A DNA stretch of 15,779 nucleotides from SLLW01 sp964388615 (GCA_964388615.1 CAYMBG010000061.1:1-15779); one strand, 5' to 3'. Positions 1 to 8,694 are shown, numbered from the stretch's first letter. The notes: a model not told the origin generated them from the letters alone. Made by a program: numbers and translations.

Positions 1-461
1 GCCTGGCCATACCGCAATGGCGTGTCGACGCTGGTCAGGCCGGTGACAATATCTTTTATCCCGGACAGGTATTGGGTTTTGAGTTGACCCATGGCATCGC
101 CGAGGGAGAAGAAGCCGAAGGTGTCGTGATGTGGGATGAACTGAATGCTGTTGAACTATCTGTTCCTACTACTGTTAACGAACCTGCACATATTGTTGAG
201 TCTTTTGAGTTGAAGCAGAACTATCCCAATCCTTTTAATCCTGTGACCAACATCGCTTATGAAATTCCGAACGATGCCCATGTCTCACTGGAAATATTTA
301 ACTCACTCGGCCAAAAAGTTGCAACGCTTGTGGACCAAAGGCAGTCGGCTGGTGTGCATCAAGTACATTTTAATGCCGAATCTCTCTCGAGTGGTATCTA
401 TCTGTACCGCCTTCGCTCAGGCAGTTTCAACCAAACAAAGCAAATGCTTCTGATTAAATAA
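1..461 (+). CDS. C-terminal part of a type IX secreted protein (T9SS sorting domain)
   Basis: The reading frame is open from the left edge (first full codon at base 3), so the 5' end lies outside the window. The ending is a textbook type IX secretion type A sorting domain of about 80 residues: it opens with NYPNPFNP, has a beta-sandwich core including EIFNSLGQKV and GVHQVHFNAESLSSGIYLY, and closes with a short basic tail (KQMLLIK). In this family the domain directs export through the outer membrane by the PorU/PorV machinery and is usually cleaved off on the cell surface. The residues before it (around DNIFYPGQVLGFEL) give no recognisable catalytic motif, so the function of the passenger cannot be named. 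A strong terminator follows about 40 bases downstream, so this is the last gene of its transcript. The sorting domain is certain; the parent protein is unknown. Confidence 0.92.
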   Translation, partial: LAIPQWRVDAGQAGDNIFYPGQVLGFELTHGIAEGEEAEGVVMWDELNAVELSVPTTVNEPAHIVESFELKQNYPNPFNPVTNIAYEIPNDAHVSLEIFNSLGQKVATLVDQRQSAGVHQVHFNAESLSSGIYLYRLRSGSFNQTKQMLLIK

Positions 462-499
462 GCTTCTAAAGCAAAACATCTCATAACTTTTTTTGGGAA

Positions 500-536
500 A
501 AAGGGGGCCAGGACTAATATAAGTCCGGCTCCCTTT
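500..536 (+). terminator. Rho-independent terminator after the T9SS gene
   Basis: A G+C-rich hairpin: GGGGGCC-A-GGACT pairs with AGTCC-GGCTCCC around an AATATA loop, with one bulged A and one G-T pair. A-run on the left and T-run on the right extend the stem, and T-rich sequence follows. It separates the secreted-protein gene from the LacI-led group. Confidence 0.85.
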
Positions 537-612
537 CGTATTTTACGGTTAATCCAAAATGAACATATTTTCATAGTACTTTCAGATTACATGGTTACCT
601 TTTGGTTATGGG

Positions 613-618
613 TATAAT
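613..618 (+). promoter_or_regulatory. Candidate -10 box (TATAAT) upstream of the LacI gene
   Basis: A perfect TATAAT lies 60 bases before the preferred LacI start at 678. No convincing -35 box is seen at 16-18 bases upstream, and this lineage may use a Bacteroidota-type promoter instead, so this is only a candidate. It is the only promoter-like element between the terminator and the first signalling gene. Confidence 0.3.
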
Positions 619-677
619 GGCTTCTTAGCCCTGTCATGCCATTTGATGTAATTGCAGCAATAGTTAAGCGTCCGGTT

Positions 678-1703
678 ATGGAAAAACTGAATATTGATAA
701 AATTGCCAAATATGCGTTTGTCTCTCGGTCTGTGGTTTCAAGGGTCCTGAACGGGCACCCGAATGTCAGTGATTCGGCACGGGAGCGCGTGCAGAAAGTC
801 ATCAAGAAGTACAATTACCGCCGGAACACGGTAGCGAGGAGCCTGGCTATAAATAAAACGAATGAAATTGGGTTAATCACGATAAGAAGTGCGGATGAAG
901 TATTGAGTACCGGTGTAAGTACGCTGACCCATTTGGGGATTTTTGATGAGTGCGTCAGACAGGGTTTCTTTGTCAGACATCTTTACATATCACCTGACAT
1001 GAAAGAAAACTACAAAAATAAAATCCTGAGCGAGCATCAACTTGAAGGTTTCATTCTTTTAAATCAGGAGGCGAATAATCTTGTTTTTTCTGATAGTGAT
1101 GAGCATGAACCCCCGGCAGTTCTAATTGGACATGCGCCTGCTTATCAAAAGGTCCATTCCGTGGATGTTGACAATTATGACGGTGCCTATAAGGCTACAA
1201 AGCATCTCATAGATCTTGGTTATTTCCGGATTGGGACCATGTTTGGCAGTCTCCAATTACAGGAGACCGAGGATCGGCTGAGGGGATATATGCAAGCGAT
1301 GCTGGATGCCGGTTATCCTGTGAAAGATGAACAAATTGTGATAGGAGAATATTCCCAGAAAAGTGGTTTTGATATCATGTCCAATTGGATTCGAAAAGGG
1401 CTGGAACTGGAAGCGGTTTTTTGTGCAAGTGATACGATGGCAATGGGTGCTTTATCGGCACTTCAAGAACACGGACGCAAGGTTCCCGGTGATATGGCCG
1501 TCATCGGTTTTGATGATCACCCCCTTTCAAACTATACCATTCCACCGCTCACTACCATCAGACAACCCATTTACAGAAAGGGACAGCGTGCCGCTGAATT
1601 GTTGATTCAAAAGATATATGGAAATGACTCTGATGTTGTCCATGAAAATCTGGATTCAGAGCTTATCATCAGACGCAGTTGTGGATACCCTTTTACTTCC
1701 TGA
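678..1703 (+). CDS. LacI-family transcriptional regulator
   Basis: A 341-residue LacI/GalR-type regulator. The N-terminus (residues about 4-50) is the helix-turn-helix: IDKIAKYAFVSRSVVSRVLNG, then the hinge region (RRNTVARSL) and the IGLI strand that opens the periplasmic-binding-protein-like effector domain. Conserved effector-domain segments follow: VDVDNYDGAYKATKHLIDLGY, FCASDTMAMGAL, the VIGFDDHPLSNYTIPPLTTI segment, and RRSCG near the end. An in-frame ATG at 636 would add 14 residues not seen in the family; 678 places the HTH at the usual distance from the start, though neither ATG has a clear ribosome-binding site. Effectors of this family are normally sugars or nucleosides; the ligand cannot be told here. 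The next gene starts 36 bases later on the same strand, so it may regulate, or be the output of, the two signalling proteins downstream. Confidence 0.93.
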   Translation: MEKLNIDKIAKYAFVSRSVVSRVLNGHPNVSDSARERVQKVIKKYNYRRNTVARSLAINKTNEIGLITIRSADEVLSTGVSTLTHLGIFDECVRQGFFVRHLYISPDMKENYKNKILSEHQLEGFILLNQEANNLVFSDSDEHEPPAVLIGHAPAYQKVHSVDVDNYDGAYKATKHLIDLGYFRIGTMFGSLQLQETEDRLRGYMQAMLDAGYPVKDEQIVIGEYSQKSGFDIMSNWIRKGLELEAVFCASDTMAMGALSALQEHGRKVPGDMAVIGFDDHPLSNYTIPPLTTIRQPIYRKGQRAAELLIQKIYGNDSDVVHENLDSELIIRRSCGYPFTS

Positions 1704-1739
1704 TACGAGCTCAACGTGAAAAACTATTATTGATGCTTT

Positions 1740-3044
1740 ATGAAAATTAATCGACATATTCTTGTAGTGGATGATGATGAATCGATCCACCAGGACTTTG
1801 AAAAAATCCTGAATGGTCCATCTTATTCCAGTGGTGATGATTACGATGCCTTAAAAAAAGAACTTTTTGACCTCGATAAAACGGCTTCTAAAGCGGTGGA
1901 TATTCGCTATGAAATGGATCATGCCTATCAGGGGGAAGAAGCTGTAAATATGGTAACGGAACAAGCCGATGCCGGCAACCCTTATTCCCTTATTTTTATG
2001 GATGTCCGCATGCCGCCCGGCATGGATGGTATTCAAACTATTCAGAGTATATGGCAACGCTATCCGGATATTGAGATGGTTATTTGTACGGCCTATTCCG
2101 ATCATTCATGGGAGAAGATCATCCAACTCCTGGGGAGTTCTGACAATTTGTTGTTCATGAAGAAGCCGTTTGATGCAACCGCATTGAAGCAAGTAGCGTT
2201 GAGCCTTACGACCAAATGGCAATTGCAAAGAGAAACCATGTTGCATACCGATCAACTTGAAAAAAAGGTTCAGGAGCGCACCCAGCAATTGATCGATATG
2301 GTCGTGGAGTTTAAAAAAGTAAAGGAGAAGGCACAAAAGCAGTCACAGTCGGACAGGGCATACCTGGCATCGGTGAGTGATCAGATTCGTACCCAGATAG
2401 GAGTTGTTTCGGAGATGAATGATATGCTACTCAAAACAGATTTGAACAACGAACAGATGGAGCTTTCGGAATTGATCGGTAACAATGCGGAGGCCATCAC
2501 CCATATGACCGACGATATCCTGGAATTTTCAAAAAATGAGACAGGTAAGTTTAAACTTCAGGAGTTGTCTTTCAGTCTGCGCAGGCTCATGGAAGATGTG
2601 AGGAAAACGATTGCCCTGGCAGCTAAAGGAAAACCGGTTGAGGTCAGTTGCGCTCTTGATGATCAGATTCCGGATATGTTGGTCGGAGATCCGGATAAAA
2701 TTCAGAAAATTTTACTCAATTTTGGTCTGAATGCCATCCAGGACACCGAGAGAGGGACGATCACATTTGCTGTTAACGCATTGAACCTCTATGAGAAAGA
2801 GGTTCATTTGAGTTTTTCTGTAAAGGATACCGGGAAAGGGATCCCAGCTGAAAAAATTGGAAATATTTTTGAGCCCTTTGAGTTTGTAAATTATGAAACG
2901 AACGATTCTGTTTCCGGATCCGGGCTTGGACTTGCAATTAACAAACAATTGGCTGAAATCATGGAAGGTGATGTCGGCGCCAAAAGTAAAGTGGACCAGG
3001 GCTCTCAATTCTGGTTTACGGTTAAATTGGTAGTGAATAGCTGA
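1740..3044 (+). CDS. Receiver plus histidine-kinase-like protein lacking the phospho-acceptor His
   Basis: A 434-residue soluble protein with no signal peptide or membrane segment. Residues 6-165 are a receiver domain: acidic cluster D11-D13, predicted phosphorylation site D88 (in FMDVRMPPG), T117 and K142 (KKPF). It carries a roughly 35-residue insertion after the first helix, as in other receivers ending CTAYSDHSWE. A coiled coil (about 160-205) leads to a HisKA-like helix and then an HATPase domain (about 275-430) with N-box residues N327/N331, DTGKG (363-367) and GSGLGLA (393-399). The HisKA helix reads YLASVSDQIRTQ where the family has FLA-x-MSHEIRTP: the histidine is Asp214 (codon GAT, bases 2379-2381), and the TP is TQ. 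ATP binding looks intact, but His autophosphorylation should be impossible. It may act as a phosphatase, a scaffold or an allosteric partner of the large kinase encoded next. The domain assignment is firm; the role is inferred. Confidence 0.9.
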   Translation: MKINRHILVVDDDESIHQDFEKILNGPSYSSGDDYDALKKELFDLDKTASKAVDIRYEMDHAYQGEEAVNMVTEQADAGNPYSLIFMDVRMPPGMDGIQTIQSIWQRYPDIEMVICTAYSDHSWEKIIQLLGSSDNLLFMKKPFDATALKQVALSLTTKWQLQRETMLHTDQLEKKVQERTQQLIDMVVEFKKVKEKAQKQSQSDRAYLASVSDQIRTQIGVVSEMNDMLLKTDLNNEQMELSELIGNNAEAITHMTDDILEFSKNETGKFKLQELSFSLRRLMEDVRKTIALAAKGKPVEVSCALDDQIPDMLVGDPDKIQKILLNFGLNAIQDTERGTITFAVNALNLYEKEVHLSFSVKDTGKGIPAEKIGNIFEPFEFVNYETNDSVSGSGLGLAINKQLAEIMEGDVGAKSKVDQGSQFWFTVKLVVNS

Positions 3045-3099
3045 TTTTTTTGCTCTACGTGGTGATGATGTTTGTCTTTTTTTGATACCTTTAGTTATT

Positions 3100-3105
3100 G
3101 GGGTG
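3100..3105 (+). promoter_or_regulatory. Ribosome-binding site deciding the sensor kinase start
   Basis: GGGGTG lies 5 bases before the ATG at 3111. It favours this ATG, which begins directly with a signal peptide, over an upstream TTG at 3072 in the same frame. Confidence 0.5.
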
Positions 3106-3110
3106 ATCTT

Positions 3111-6100
3111 ATGATTTCTTCGGGCCTTATTTACAAATCTTCTTCCCAATTGTTTCTATTCCTTTTGTTATTTCCGTTAGCCACTATGACAGTGGCCAAT
3201 CCACCGGAAATTATCAGGTTCTCTCATCTGACTTCGGAAAACGGGCTTACTCAGAATTACATATCCGCCATCTTACATGACAGTGATGGATTTATGTGGT
3301 TTGGATCGCAGGGTGGTCTGAATAAGTTTGATGGCTATGAATTCACTACCTATCAAAAAGACCCGGGGAACCCCAATAGTCTGAGGGGTAATTATATAAG
3401 ACATATTTACGAGGATAGCCAAAACAACCTGTGGATCGCCGTACGCGCCGGGGGACTTAGCCGATATGACCGTGAAAAAGATGAGTTTCATCATTTTTAT
3501 GAGAGTCCGGAGGGAGAAGAAACACTGACCAGTAACTCGGTTTCGGTTATCCATGAAGATCGTAGTAACAATTTGTGGGTTGGCACTACTTGGGGTTTGA
3601 ATCGCATAGACCGTGATACCTGGGAATATAACAACTATCTTGATGACAATGAGTCCCCGGAATCATTGAGCGGTAATATGATATACAGTATTTATGAGGA
3701 TAGCCGTGGAAACCTCTGGATTGGTACGGATAACGGGCTGAATCTGATGGACCGCGAGGACGAGACTTTCAAGCATTATCATTATGACTCCGATGATCCT
3801 CAAAGCCTTGGAGCTAATCAAGTAAACGCCATATATGAGGATTTACAAGGAAATCTTTGGGTCGGAACCTCTGGTGGAGGCATCAATCTTTTTGATTACG
3901 AAACGGAACAATTTCAAAGGTTTATTTTTGATGAAAAAGATCCGCAAAGCATAAGCGGCAATACGGTGCTGGATATATTGGAAGACAGCAAAGGCGTGTT
4001 GTGGGTGGTTACCGAAAATCAGGGGCTTAATGTCTTGAATCGAGAGGATCATACTTTTTATAACTATCGTAGCCAGCGAAATAATCCCAATAGTCTCAAC
4101 AGTGATGCTGTGATAAGTATTTATGAAGGCAGGGACCAAACTCTCTGGGTTGGCACCACCGGCAGCGGGCTGAATTATACAGACAGACTGGGCTCTGAGT
4201 TCGTACACTACCAACAGGAACCCGATCTTAAGAATACCATTGGCAGTAACATTATTCGCAGCTTTATTGAGGACAGTAACGATGATTTCTGGGTTGGCAC
4301 AGATGGTGGGGGATTGAATCGTTTCAATCGTCGAACCGGTGAGTTTTTCGAGTACCGCCATGACCCTCTCGACGGGAATTCGATACCAAGTGACGTCATT
4401 CTGGACATCGAACAGGCCGATGAGGGGAACATTTGGCTGGGTACTTATGGAGGGGGGCTTAGCTTATTTGATCCGCAGGAACATGATTTTACCCATTTTC
4501 AAAAAGATGCGGCCGACCCTGGCAGTTTGAATGATGACGATATTTTCGCCTTGTACAAAGACTCGCAGAATTATTTGTGGATTGGCACGAACAAAGGGGG
4601 ACTCAACCGTTTTAACCCGGAGTCGGGGGAATTTATTCATTACACCAACAATCCAGATAATATCAACGACCCTGGCGGACCGGACAACAACTCCATCAGA
4701 GCCATCTTTGAGGACCAGTTTGAAGATATGTGGTTTGGCTCCTATGGTGAAAGGCTGATCAGGTACGATCGAAGTAAAGATCTTTTTCATTTTTACGATG
4801 TTAATTCCGGGCATCTGTACAGCAGTGTTATACTTAGTATTTTTGAAGATTCCAATGATCGGCTTTGGCTTGCAACAAGAGGCGGTGGTTTGAAGCTTTT
4901 TGACCGGGATTCTGATACGGTACCTGTATCTTACAACGTTTCTGACGGACTTCCTGGAAATGTCGTCAACGATATTCTGGAGGATAAAAACGGGTATCTT
5001 TGGTTGAGCACGAACAATGGGATATCCAGATTTGACCCTTCAAGTGAGGATTTTACGAATTTCAGCCTGGCAGATGGCCTTCAGGGGCGGGAGTTCAATT
5101 CAGGGGCGAGTTATCTGGATGGTGAAGGATATATGTATTTTGGCGGAGTAAATGGGTTCAACCGTTTTCATCCCGACAGCGTGGAGATCGAAAAAAGAGT
5201 TCCACCCATTGTACTTACCGATTTTCAAATATTAAACGAATCGGTTGAAATCAGCAGCCAATCCCCGTTGAGGAAGCATATAAGTCAGGTTGATGAGGTA
5301 AAGCTTTCTCATGATGTTTCTGTGATTACATTCAATTATGCAACACTGAATTATCAAAGAAACAAAAATGATCAATTTGCTTACTTGATGGAAGGCTTCG
5401 ACGAGGAGTGGAATTATGTAGGGTCGCAAAGAACTGCAACATACACCAATCTGGATCCTGGTAATTATGTGTTCAAAGTCAGGGCTTCTAATAAAGACGG
5501 GGTTTGGGGGGGAGCGGAAGCTTCCGTGGGCGTTGTTATTACACCACCATTTTGGCAGACGGCCTGGTTTCAATTGTTGGCGGCTTTTCTGAGTCTGGGA
5601 ATAGTCATTTCCGCTATCCATTTTCGAATGAGCAGCATCAAAAAACAGAACCGGAAATTGGAAAAAAAGGTATCCAAGCGTACAGAACAGCTAAACAAAA
5701 AGAATAGTGATCTCGAAAAAGCCCTTACTGACTTGAAAGAGACCCGTAGCAAATTGATTGAAGAGGCTCATAAAGCCGGTATGGCCGATCTTGCGACCGG
5801 GGTATTGCATAATGTGGGGAATTTGCTCAACAGCGTTAATGTTTCGGCAACCATGATAAACGATGGTATTAACAATTTAAAATTGCTGGATTTCAAGGAA
5901 GCAAACAAATTGTTGCGGGAGCATATGGATGACCTTGAGAATTTCATCATCAAAGACCCCAAAGCAAAGAAGTTGTTAGAGTTTTATTTGATGCTTGAGG
6001 AGCCGATGGATAGGGAATATGAGGAGCTTAGAGTGCAGAAGCAAAGACTTGCTGAAAAAATCAGAATCATTACCGATGTAGTAGCTGCGCAGCAAACATT

Positions 6101-6614
6101 TTCACAAGCCGGACGGGTGTCGGAAAATATCTCCCTTCAGCAGGTTGTTGAAGACACCGTGGTGTTGAAATCATCCGGCTTCAAAAAGAATCAAATCCAC
6201 ATCCGTACGAATTTCCAGACCGATGAAACGGTGGATGTTGAGAAATCTAAATTGATACACATACTGATTAATCTGTTCAATAATGCAAAGGAGGCCATGC
6301 AGAAAGTCTCGAATGAGCGGATTCTTACAATAGAAACTTACCATAACAGAGAGGGTGTTTTTCTATCGGTAGCAGACACTGGTGAAGGTATTGATGAAAC
6401 GATGATGACCAAAATTTTCACCCATGGATTTACCACCAAGGAAACCGGGCACGGTTATGGGCTGCACAGTTGCGCCAACTACATGAAGGAGATGGGTGGG
6501 GCGCTGCAAGTGCATAGCGATGGCCCCGGCCGGGGCGCTAATTTCGTGCTTATGTTTCCAAAGAGAAAAAAAACCAATAAGAGTGCGGTTGCGGCTGAAA
6601 CAACTGTAAACTAA
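3111..6614 (+). CDS. Two-component sensor histidine kinase with double seven-bladed propeller (Reg_prop/Y_Y_Y)
   Basis: A 1167-residue membrane kinase. A signal peptide (residues 1 to about 30, hydrophobic run LFLFLLLFPLA) is followed by a periplasmic region. Between about residue 35 and 690 there are 14 repeats with the (L/F/I/M)W(V/I/L/F)GT..G signature, which fits two seven-bladed Reg_prop propellers. A Y_Y_Y domain (about 696-812) includes YLMEGFDEEWNYVG and NYVFKVRASNKDGVW. One membrane helix (about 815-838) and a coiled coil precede a kinase core with the acceptor His900 in VLHNVGN, an N-box (LINLFNNAKEAM, about 1049), DTGEG and a G2 box GHGYGLHS. It ends there, with no fused receiver or AraC domain, unlike the one-protein hybrid systems of gut Bacteroides, which sense polysaccharide fragments. 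The stimulus is unknown. It lies 66 bases after the receiver protein, which is a natural phosphotransfer partner. Confidence 0.94.
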   Translation: MISSGLIYKSSSQLFLFLLLFPLATMTVANPPEIIRFSHLTSENGLTQNYISAILHDSDGFMWFGSQGGLNKFDGYEFTTYQKDPGNPNSLRGNYIRHIYEDSQNNLWIAVRAGGLSRYDREKDEFHHFYESPEGEETLTSNSVSVIHEDRSNNLWVGTTWGLNRIDRDTWEYNNYLDDNESPESLSGNMIYSIYEDSRGNLWIGTDNGLNLMDREDETFKHYHYDSDDPQSLGANQVNAIYEDLQGNLWVGTSGGGINLFDYETEQFQRFIFDEKDPQSISGNTVLDILEDSKGVLWVVTENQGLNVLNREDHTFYNYRSQRNNPNSLNSDAVISIYEGRDQTLWVGTTGSGLNYTDRLGSEFVHYQQEPDLKNTIGSNIIRSFIEDSNDDFWVGTDGGGLNRFNRRTGEFFEYRHDPLDGNSIPSDVILDIEQADEGNIWLGTYGGGLSLFDPQEHDFTHFQKDAADPGSLNDDDIFALYKDSQNYLWIGTNKGGLNRFNPESGEFIHYTNNPDNINDPGGPDNNSIRAIFEDQFEDMWFGSYGERLIRYDRSKDLFHFYDVNSGHLYSSVILSIFEDSNDRLWLATRGGGLKLFDRDSDTVPVSYNVSDGLPGNVVNDILEDKNGYLWLSTNNGISRFDPSSEDFTNFSLADGLQGREFNSGASYLDGEGYMYFGGVNGFNRFHPDSVEIEKRVPPIVLTDFQILNESVEISSQSPLRKHISQVDEVKLSHDVSVITFNYATLNYQRNKNDQFAYLMEGFDEEWNYVGSQRTATYTNLDPGNYVFKVRASNKDGVWGGAEASVGVVITPPFWQTAWFQLLAAFLSLGIVISAIHFRMSSIKKQNRKLEKKVSKRTEQLNKKNSDLEKALTDLKETRSKLIEEAHKAGMADLATGVLHNVGNLLNSVNVSATMINDGINNLKLLDFKEANKLLREHMDDLENFIIKDPKAKKLLEFYLMLEEPMDREYEELRVQKQRLAEKIRIITDVVAAQQTFSQAGRVSENISLQQVVEDTVVLKSSGFKKNQIHIRTNFQTDETVDVEKSKLIHILINLFNNAKEAMQKVSNERILTIETYHNREGVFLSVADTGEGIDETMMTKIFTHGFTTKETGHGYGLHSCANYMKEMGGALQVHSDGPGRGANFVLMFPKRKKTNKSAVAAETTVN

Positions 6615-6675
6615 GCTACAGACAGCGATCATACATTTATAAAATGTCCATGGTCACATTGCCGTGAAAACTTTC

Positions 6676-6748
6676 TTAATAGGTAGTAGGAAAATATCCC
6701 TTATTTCCATACGTGATATCCTGAATATCTGCTCCAAGTTAATAGGTA
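6676..6748. repeat. 10-bp direct repeat in the gap after the kinase gene
   Basis: TTAATAGGTA occurs at 6676-6685 and again at 6739-6748, 63 bases apart. The 247-base stretch 6615-6861 holds no reading frame worth calling and no strong terminator; apart from this repeat I see nothing in it. Confidence 0.35.
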
Positions 6749-6861
6749 ATGCAGGAGGCTTTCGATTCTGATTTTTACTTTTGTAAAAAAACGATGCCAG
6801 AAGTTTGCAAAGATAAAAATCTGTGACCTATGCTGTAAGGAGGGATAAAATACCAAAAAAT

Positions 6862-6906
6862 AAAAAAAAGCCTTGCAAGGTGTTGGTTGTCAACAATATG
6901 CAAGGC
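6862..6906 (-). terminator. Rho-independent terminator of the tRNA-Leu transcript
   Basis: On the minus strand, a perfect 8-bp stem (GCCTTGCA with TGCAAGGC, top-strand arms 6870-6877 and 6899-6906) encloses a second 5-bp stem (TGTTG with CAACA). A run of U residues follows. It starts only 7 bases past the tRNA 3' end. Confidence 0.85.
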
Positions 6907-6912
6907 TTATAG

Positions 6913-6995
6913 TGCCGAAGGCGGGACTCGAACCCGCACGAGCGTAGCTCACACGTCCCTGAAACGTGCGCGTCTACCAATTCCGCCACTTCGGC
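6913..6995 (-). tRNA. tRNA-Leu (anticodon CAG)
   Basis: A complete 83-nt cloverleaf on the minus strand. The acceptor stem GCCGAAG pairs with CTTCGGC, with discriminator A. The D-arm contains GGTAGACGC. The anticodon stem CACGT/ACGTG carries the loop TTCAGGG, giving anticodon CAG for CUG codons. A long variable arm typical of class II tRNAs (Leu/Ser) follows, then the T-arm GCGGG-TTCGAGT-CCCGC. The CCA end is not encoded. No tRNA-proximal integrase or attachment-site duplication is visible nearby. Confidence 0.97.
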
Positions 6996-7236
6996 TTTAT
7001 TTATTCCTGTCTATAATTTCTGCCACAGCACTGCTTTAATCGCAAACCGGAACAGAAATATTCGGAATAACTTTCATGGTGACCAAAGATAAGGACTCCC
7101 GCCCAAATTGCAATGACCTAAAGGTAAGCTCCACTATTTTTTTTTGCTTTCCGGCTCCTTTGGAAGGCCTGTATTGTTATTGAGAATCACATTACCCGTA
7201 CTTTGCATGCGAGAACCGGATACACCAGTTCTATCA
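6996..7236. other. Intergenic gap between tRNA-Leu and the GlmU-like gene
   Basis: 241 bases without a convincing reading frame. It should hold the tRNA promoter (minus strand) and the 3' end of the GlmU-like transcript, but no clear terminator or promoter stands out. A T9 run at about 7137-7145 sits beside an imperfect hairpin but is on the wrong side to terminate the minus-strand gene. Confidence 0.4.
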
Positions 7237-8442
7237 TCATCCCATTACGTCCCTTTTGTCATAAATGTGTCTCATCATTTTGAGGTAGTCCTGCTTTAGG
7301 CGAATATTTCGTCGATTCATCATGATTTCCGCCGTCTCCATCGCCTTTTCAAATTGGTAATATTCTGTTCCTTCCGGACTCACCCAACTAAAAGAGGGGA
7401 CGTGTTTCGGAGGAAAACCATAAGTGAATATATTGCAAAAAACACCACAGATTGTTCCTGCGGAAAGCGTTGTATTAATGGCTGTCTTGCCGTGGTCACC
7501 CATCACTGTACCGAAAAATTGCAGGGATGATTTGTAAATGTTTCCAGTCGACCAATCCGGGATTTTAATCGGTTTGTAATTGTTTTTCAAGTTCGATGAC
7601 GTCGTATTTGCTCCCAGGTTACACCATTCGCCGATCAGGCTGTTGCCCAGAAACCCGTCGTGAGCCTTGTTGGAATGGCTATGGATGATCACATTCTGGA
7701 TTTCACCGCTGACCTTGCATACCGGACCGATCGTTGTTCCGGCATACATCTGAGCACCTATCTTCAGGACGGAGCTTTCACACAGTGCGCTGGGACCCTG
7801 AATGACCGCCCCGTACATGACATGGGAGTTAGGCCCAAGATAAACAGGTCCACCGGAAGCATCGATCACTGCTCCGGGATCCACACGGGCACCCGGTTCT
7901 GCATAAATATCCTTTTCACTATTGAGAATAGCCTGTGGAAACATTTTTTGTAATGCGGTCCGGGACTTTTCCAGCAGCGTTACATCTTTTCGGATTTCAG
8001 TCTCATTTTGCTGAAAGAGATCCCAGAGATACCCGATCAGGGTCCCTGATTCCGTTTCTGTGACAGTTGCGGGTTCAAAATCAGTGTTTCCTTCTTTGAA
8101 ATGTTTCTGGCTCTGAGTTGATTTCAACTTGATGGCCACGATAGCTCCGCTTTTTCGTAAAGCTTCGCCACAACGCAGTTTTCGGACCGATTTTGCCGCT
8201 TCGGTGTCTGGTAACCATCGGGCATTGATCCAGATCACCTCATTGTTGCTTTTGGGATGATCACCAGGAAAAAGATAAGTGAGCGGTGTCCGTGGTATTC
8301 GTGATATGTGTTGAGGATTCAAATACCGCTGCCACTTCTCTTGTATGGTGAATATTCCGATTCGAAGGTCATCCACCGGCCGGGTCAGTGTTAGTGGGGC
8401 GAATAGCCGGTCTCCCTCGTCTTCGAAAAAACAGATCGTCAT
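7237..8442 (-). CDS. GlmU-like sugar nucleotidyltransferase / acetyltransferase (alternate bacterial GlmU family)
   Basis: A 401-residue protein of the 'alternate GlmU' type found in Bacteroidota relatives. The N-terminal half begins ICFFEDEGDRLFAPLTLTRPVDDLRIG, the family's replacement for the classic nucleotidyltransferase loop. The C-terminal half (from about residue 180) is a left-handed beta-helix built of hexapeptide repeats (GARVDPGAVID, VYLGPNSHVMYGAVIQG, IGAQMYAGTTIGP) with the conserved block KAHDGFLGNSLIGEWCNLGANT and LKNNY. The inferred role is acetylation of glucosamine-1-phosphate and its transfer to UTP, giving UDP-GlcNAc for cell-wall and lipid A synthesis. Its position, divergent from glmS (which makes glucosamine-6-phosphate), supports this. 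ATG at 8442 is used; no strong ribosome-binding site is visible. The exact sugar substrate is less certain than the family. Confidence 0.88.
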   Translation of the reverse strand: MTICFFEDEGDRLFAPLTLTRPVDDLRIGIFTIQEKWQRYLNPQHISRIPRTPLTYLFPGDHPKSNNEVIWINARWLPDTEAAKSVRKLRCGEALRKSGAIVAIKLKSTQSQKHFKEGNTDFEPATVTETESGTLIGYLWDLFQQNETEIRKDVTLLEKSRTALQKMFPQAILNSEKDIYAEPGARVDPGAVIDASGGPVYLGPNSHVMYGAVIQGPSALCESSVLKIGAQMYAGTTIGPVCKVSGEIQNVIIHSHSNKAHDGFLGNSLIGEWCNLGANTTSSNLKNNYKPIKIPDWSTGNIYKSSLQFFGTVMGDHGKTAINTTLSAGTICGVFCNIFTYGFPPKHVPSFSWVSPEGTEYYQFEKAMETAEIMMNRRNIRLKQDYLKMMRHIYDKRDVMG

Positions 8443-8562
8443 GATGTATGTGATTGGTCCCGTTTTGTTGCTCTCTTATGATAACTTGTCATTGAAATAT
8501 AAAAGTTTTGAGGCGAAAGCAAAGAATGTTGTAATAAATAAGTATTTTTTTATTTATCACTT

Positions 8563-8570
8563 TAGATTTG
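8563..8570 (+). promoter_or_regulatory. Candidate Bacteroidota-type -7 box upstream of glmS
   Basis: TAGATTTG fits the TAnnTTTG consensus of Bacteroidota housekeeping promoters and lies in the 252-base divergent gap between the GlmU-like gene and glmS. The matching upstream TTG is not at the usual spacing (the nearest, at 8529-8531, is too far away), so support is weak. The gap is very A+T-rich and must drive both genes; an 8-bp A/T-only inverted repeat (8534-8541 with 8550-8557) lies just upstream. Confidence 0.3.
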
Positions 8571-8694
8571 ATAAATTCAATGATTACATAGCATCAATCC
8601 GGCTATCACGGAACGGAATACCTCGAATGCGTTCGGTTGCATTACGGTTTTCCGGTCATTTTTTTAACATTCATTAGATAAAGAGACTGATATC

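Noticed and set aside
3072..3110. Upstream TTG start for the sensor kinase
   Set aside because: It would put 13 mixed residues before the signal peptide; the ATG at 3111 has a ribosome-binding site and gives a normal signal sequence.
6615..7236. Integration site or mobile element at tRNA-Leu
   Set aside because: No integrase, transposase or duplicated tRNA 3' end is seen within the window on either side.
8534..8557. 8-bp inverted repeat ATAAATAA/TTATTTAT before glmS
   Set aside because: Composed only of A and T in a very A+T-rich gap, where such dyads are expected by chance; not listed as a separate feature.
8571..8694. Possible glmS ribozyme or riboswitch in the glmS leader
   Set aside because: The short A+T-rich leader lacks the conserved structured core and G+C-rich stems of the ribozyme known from Firmicutes.
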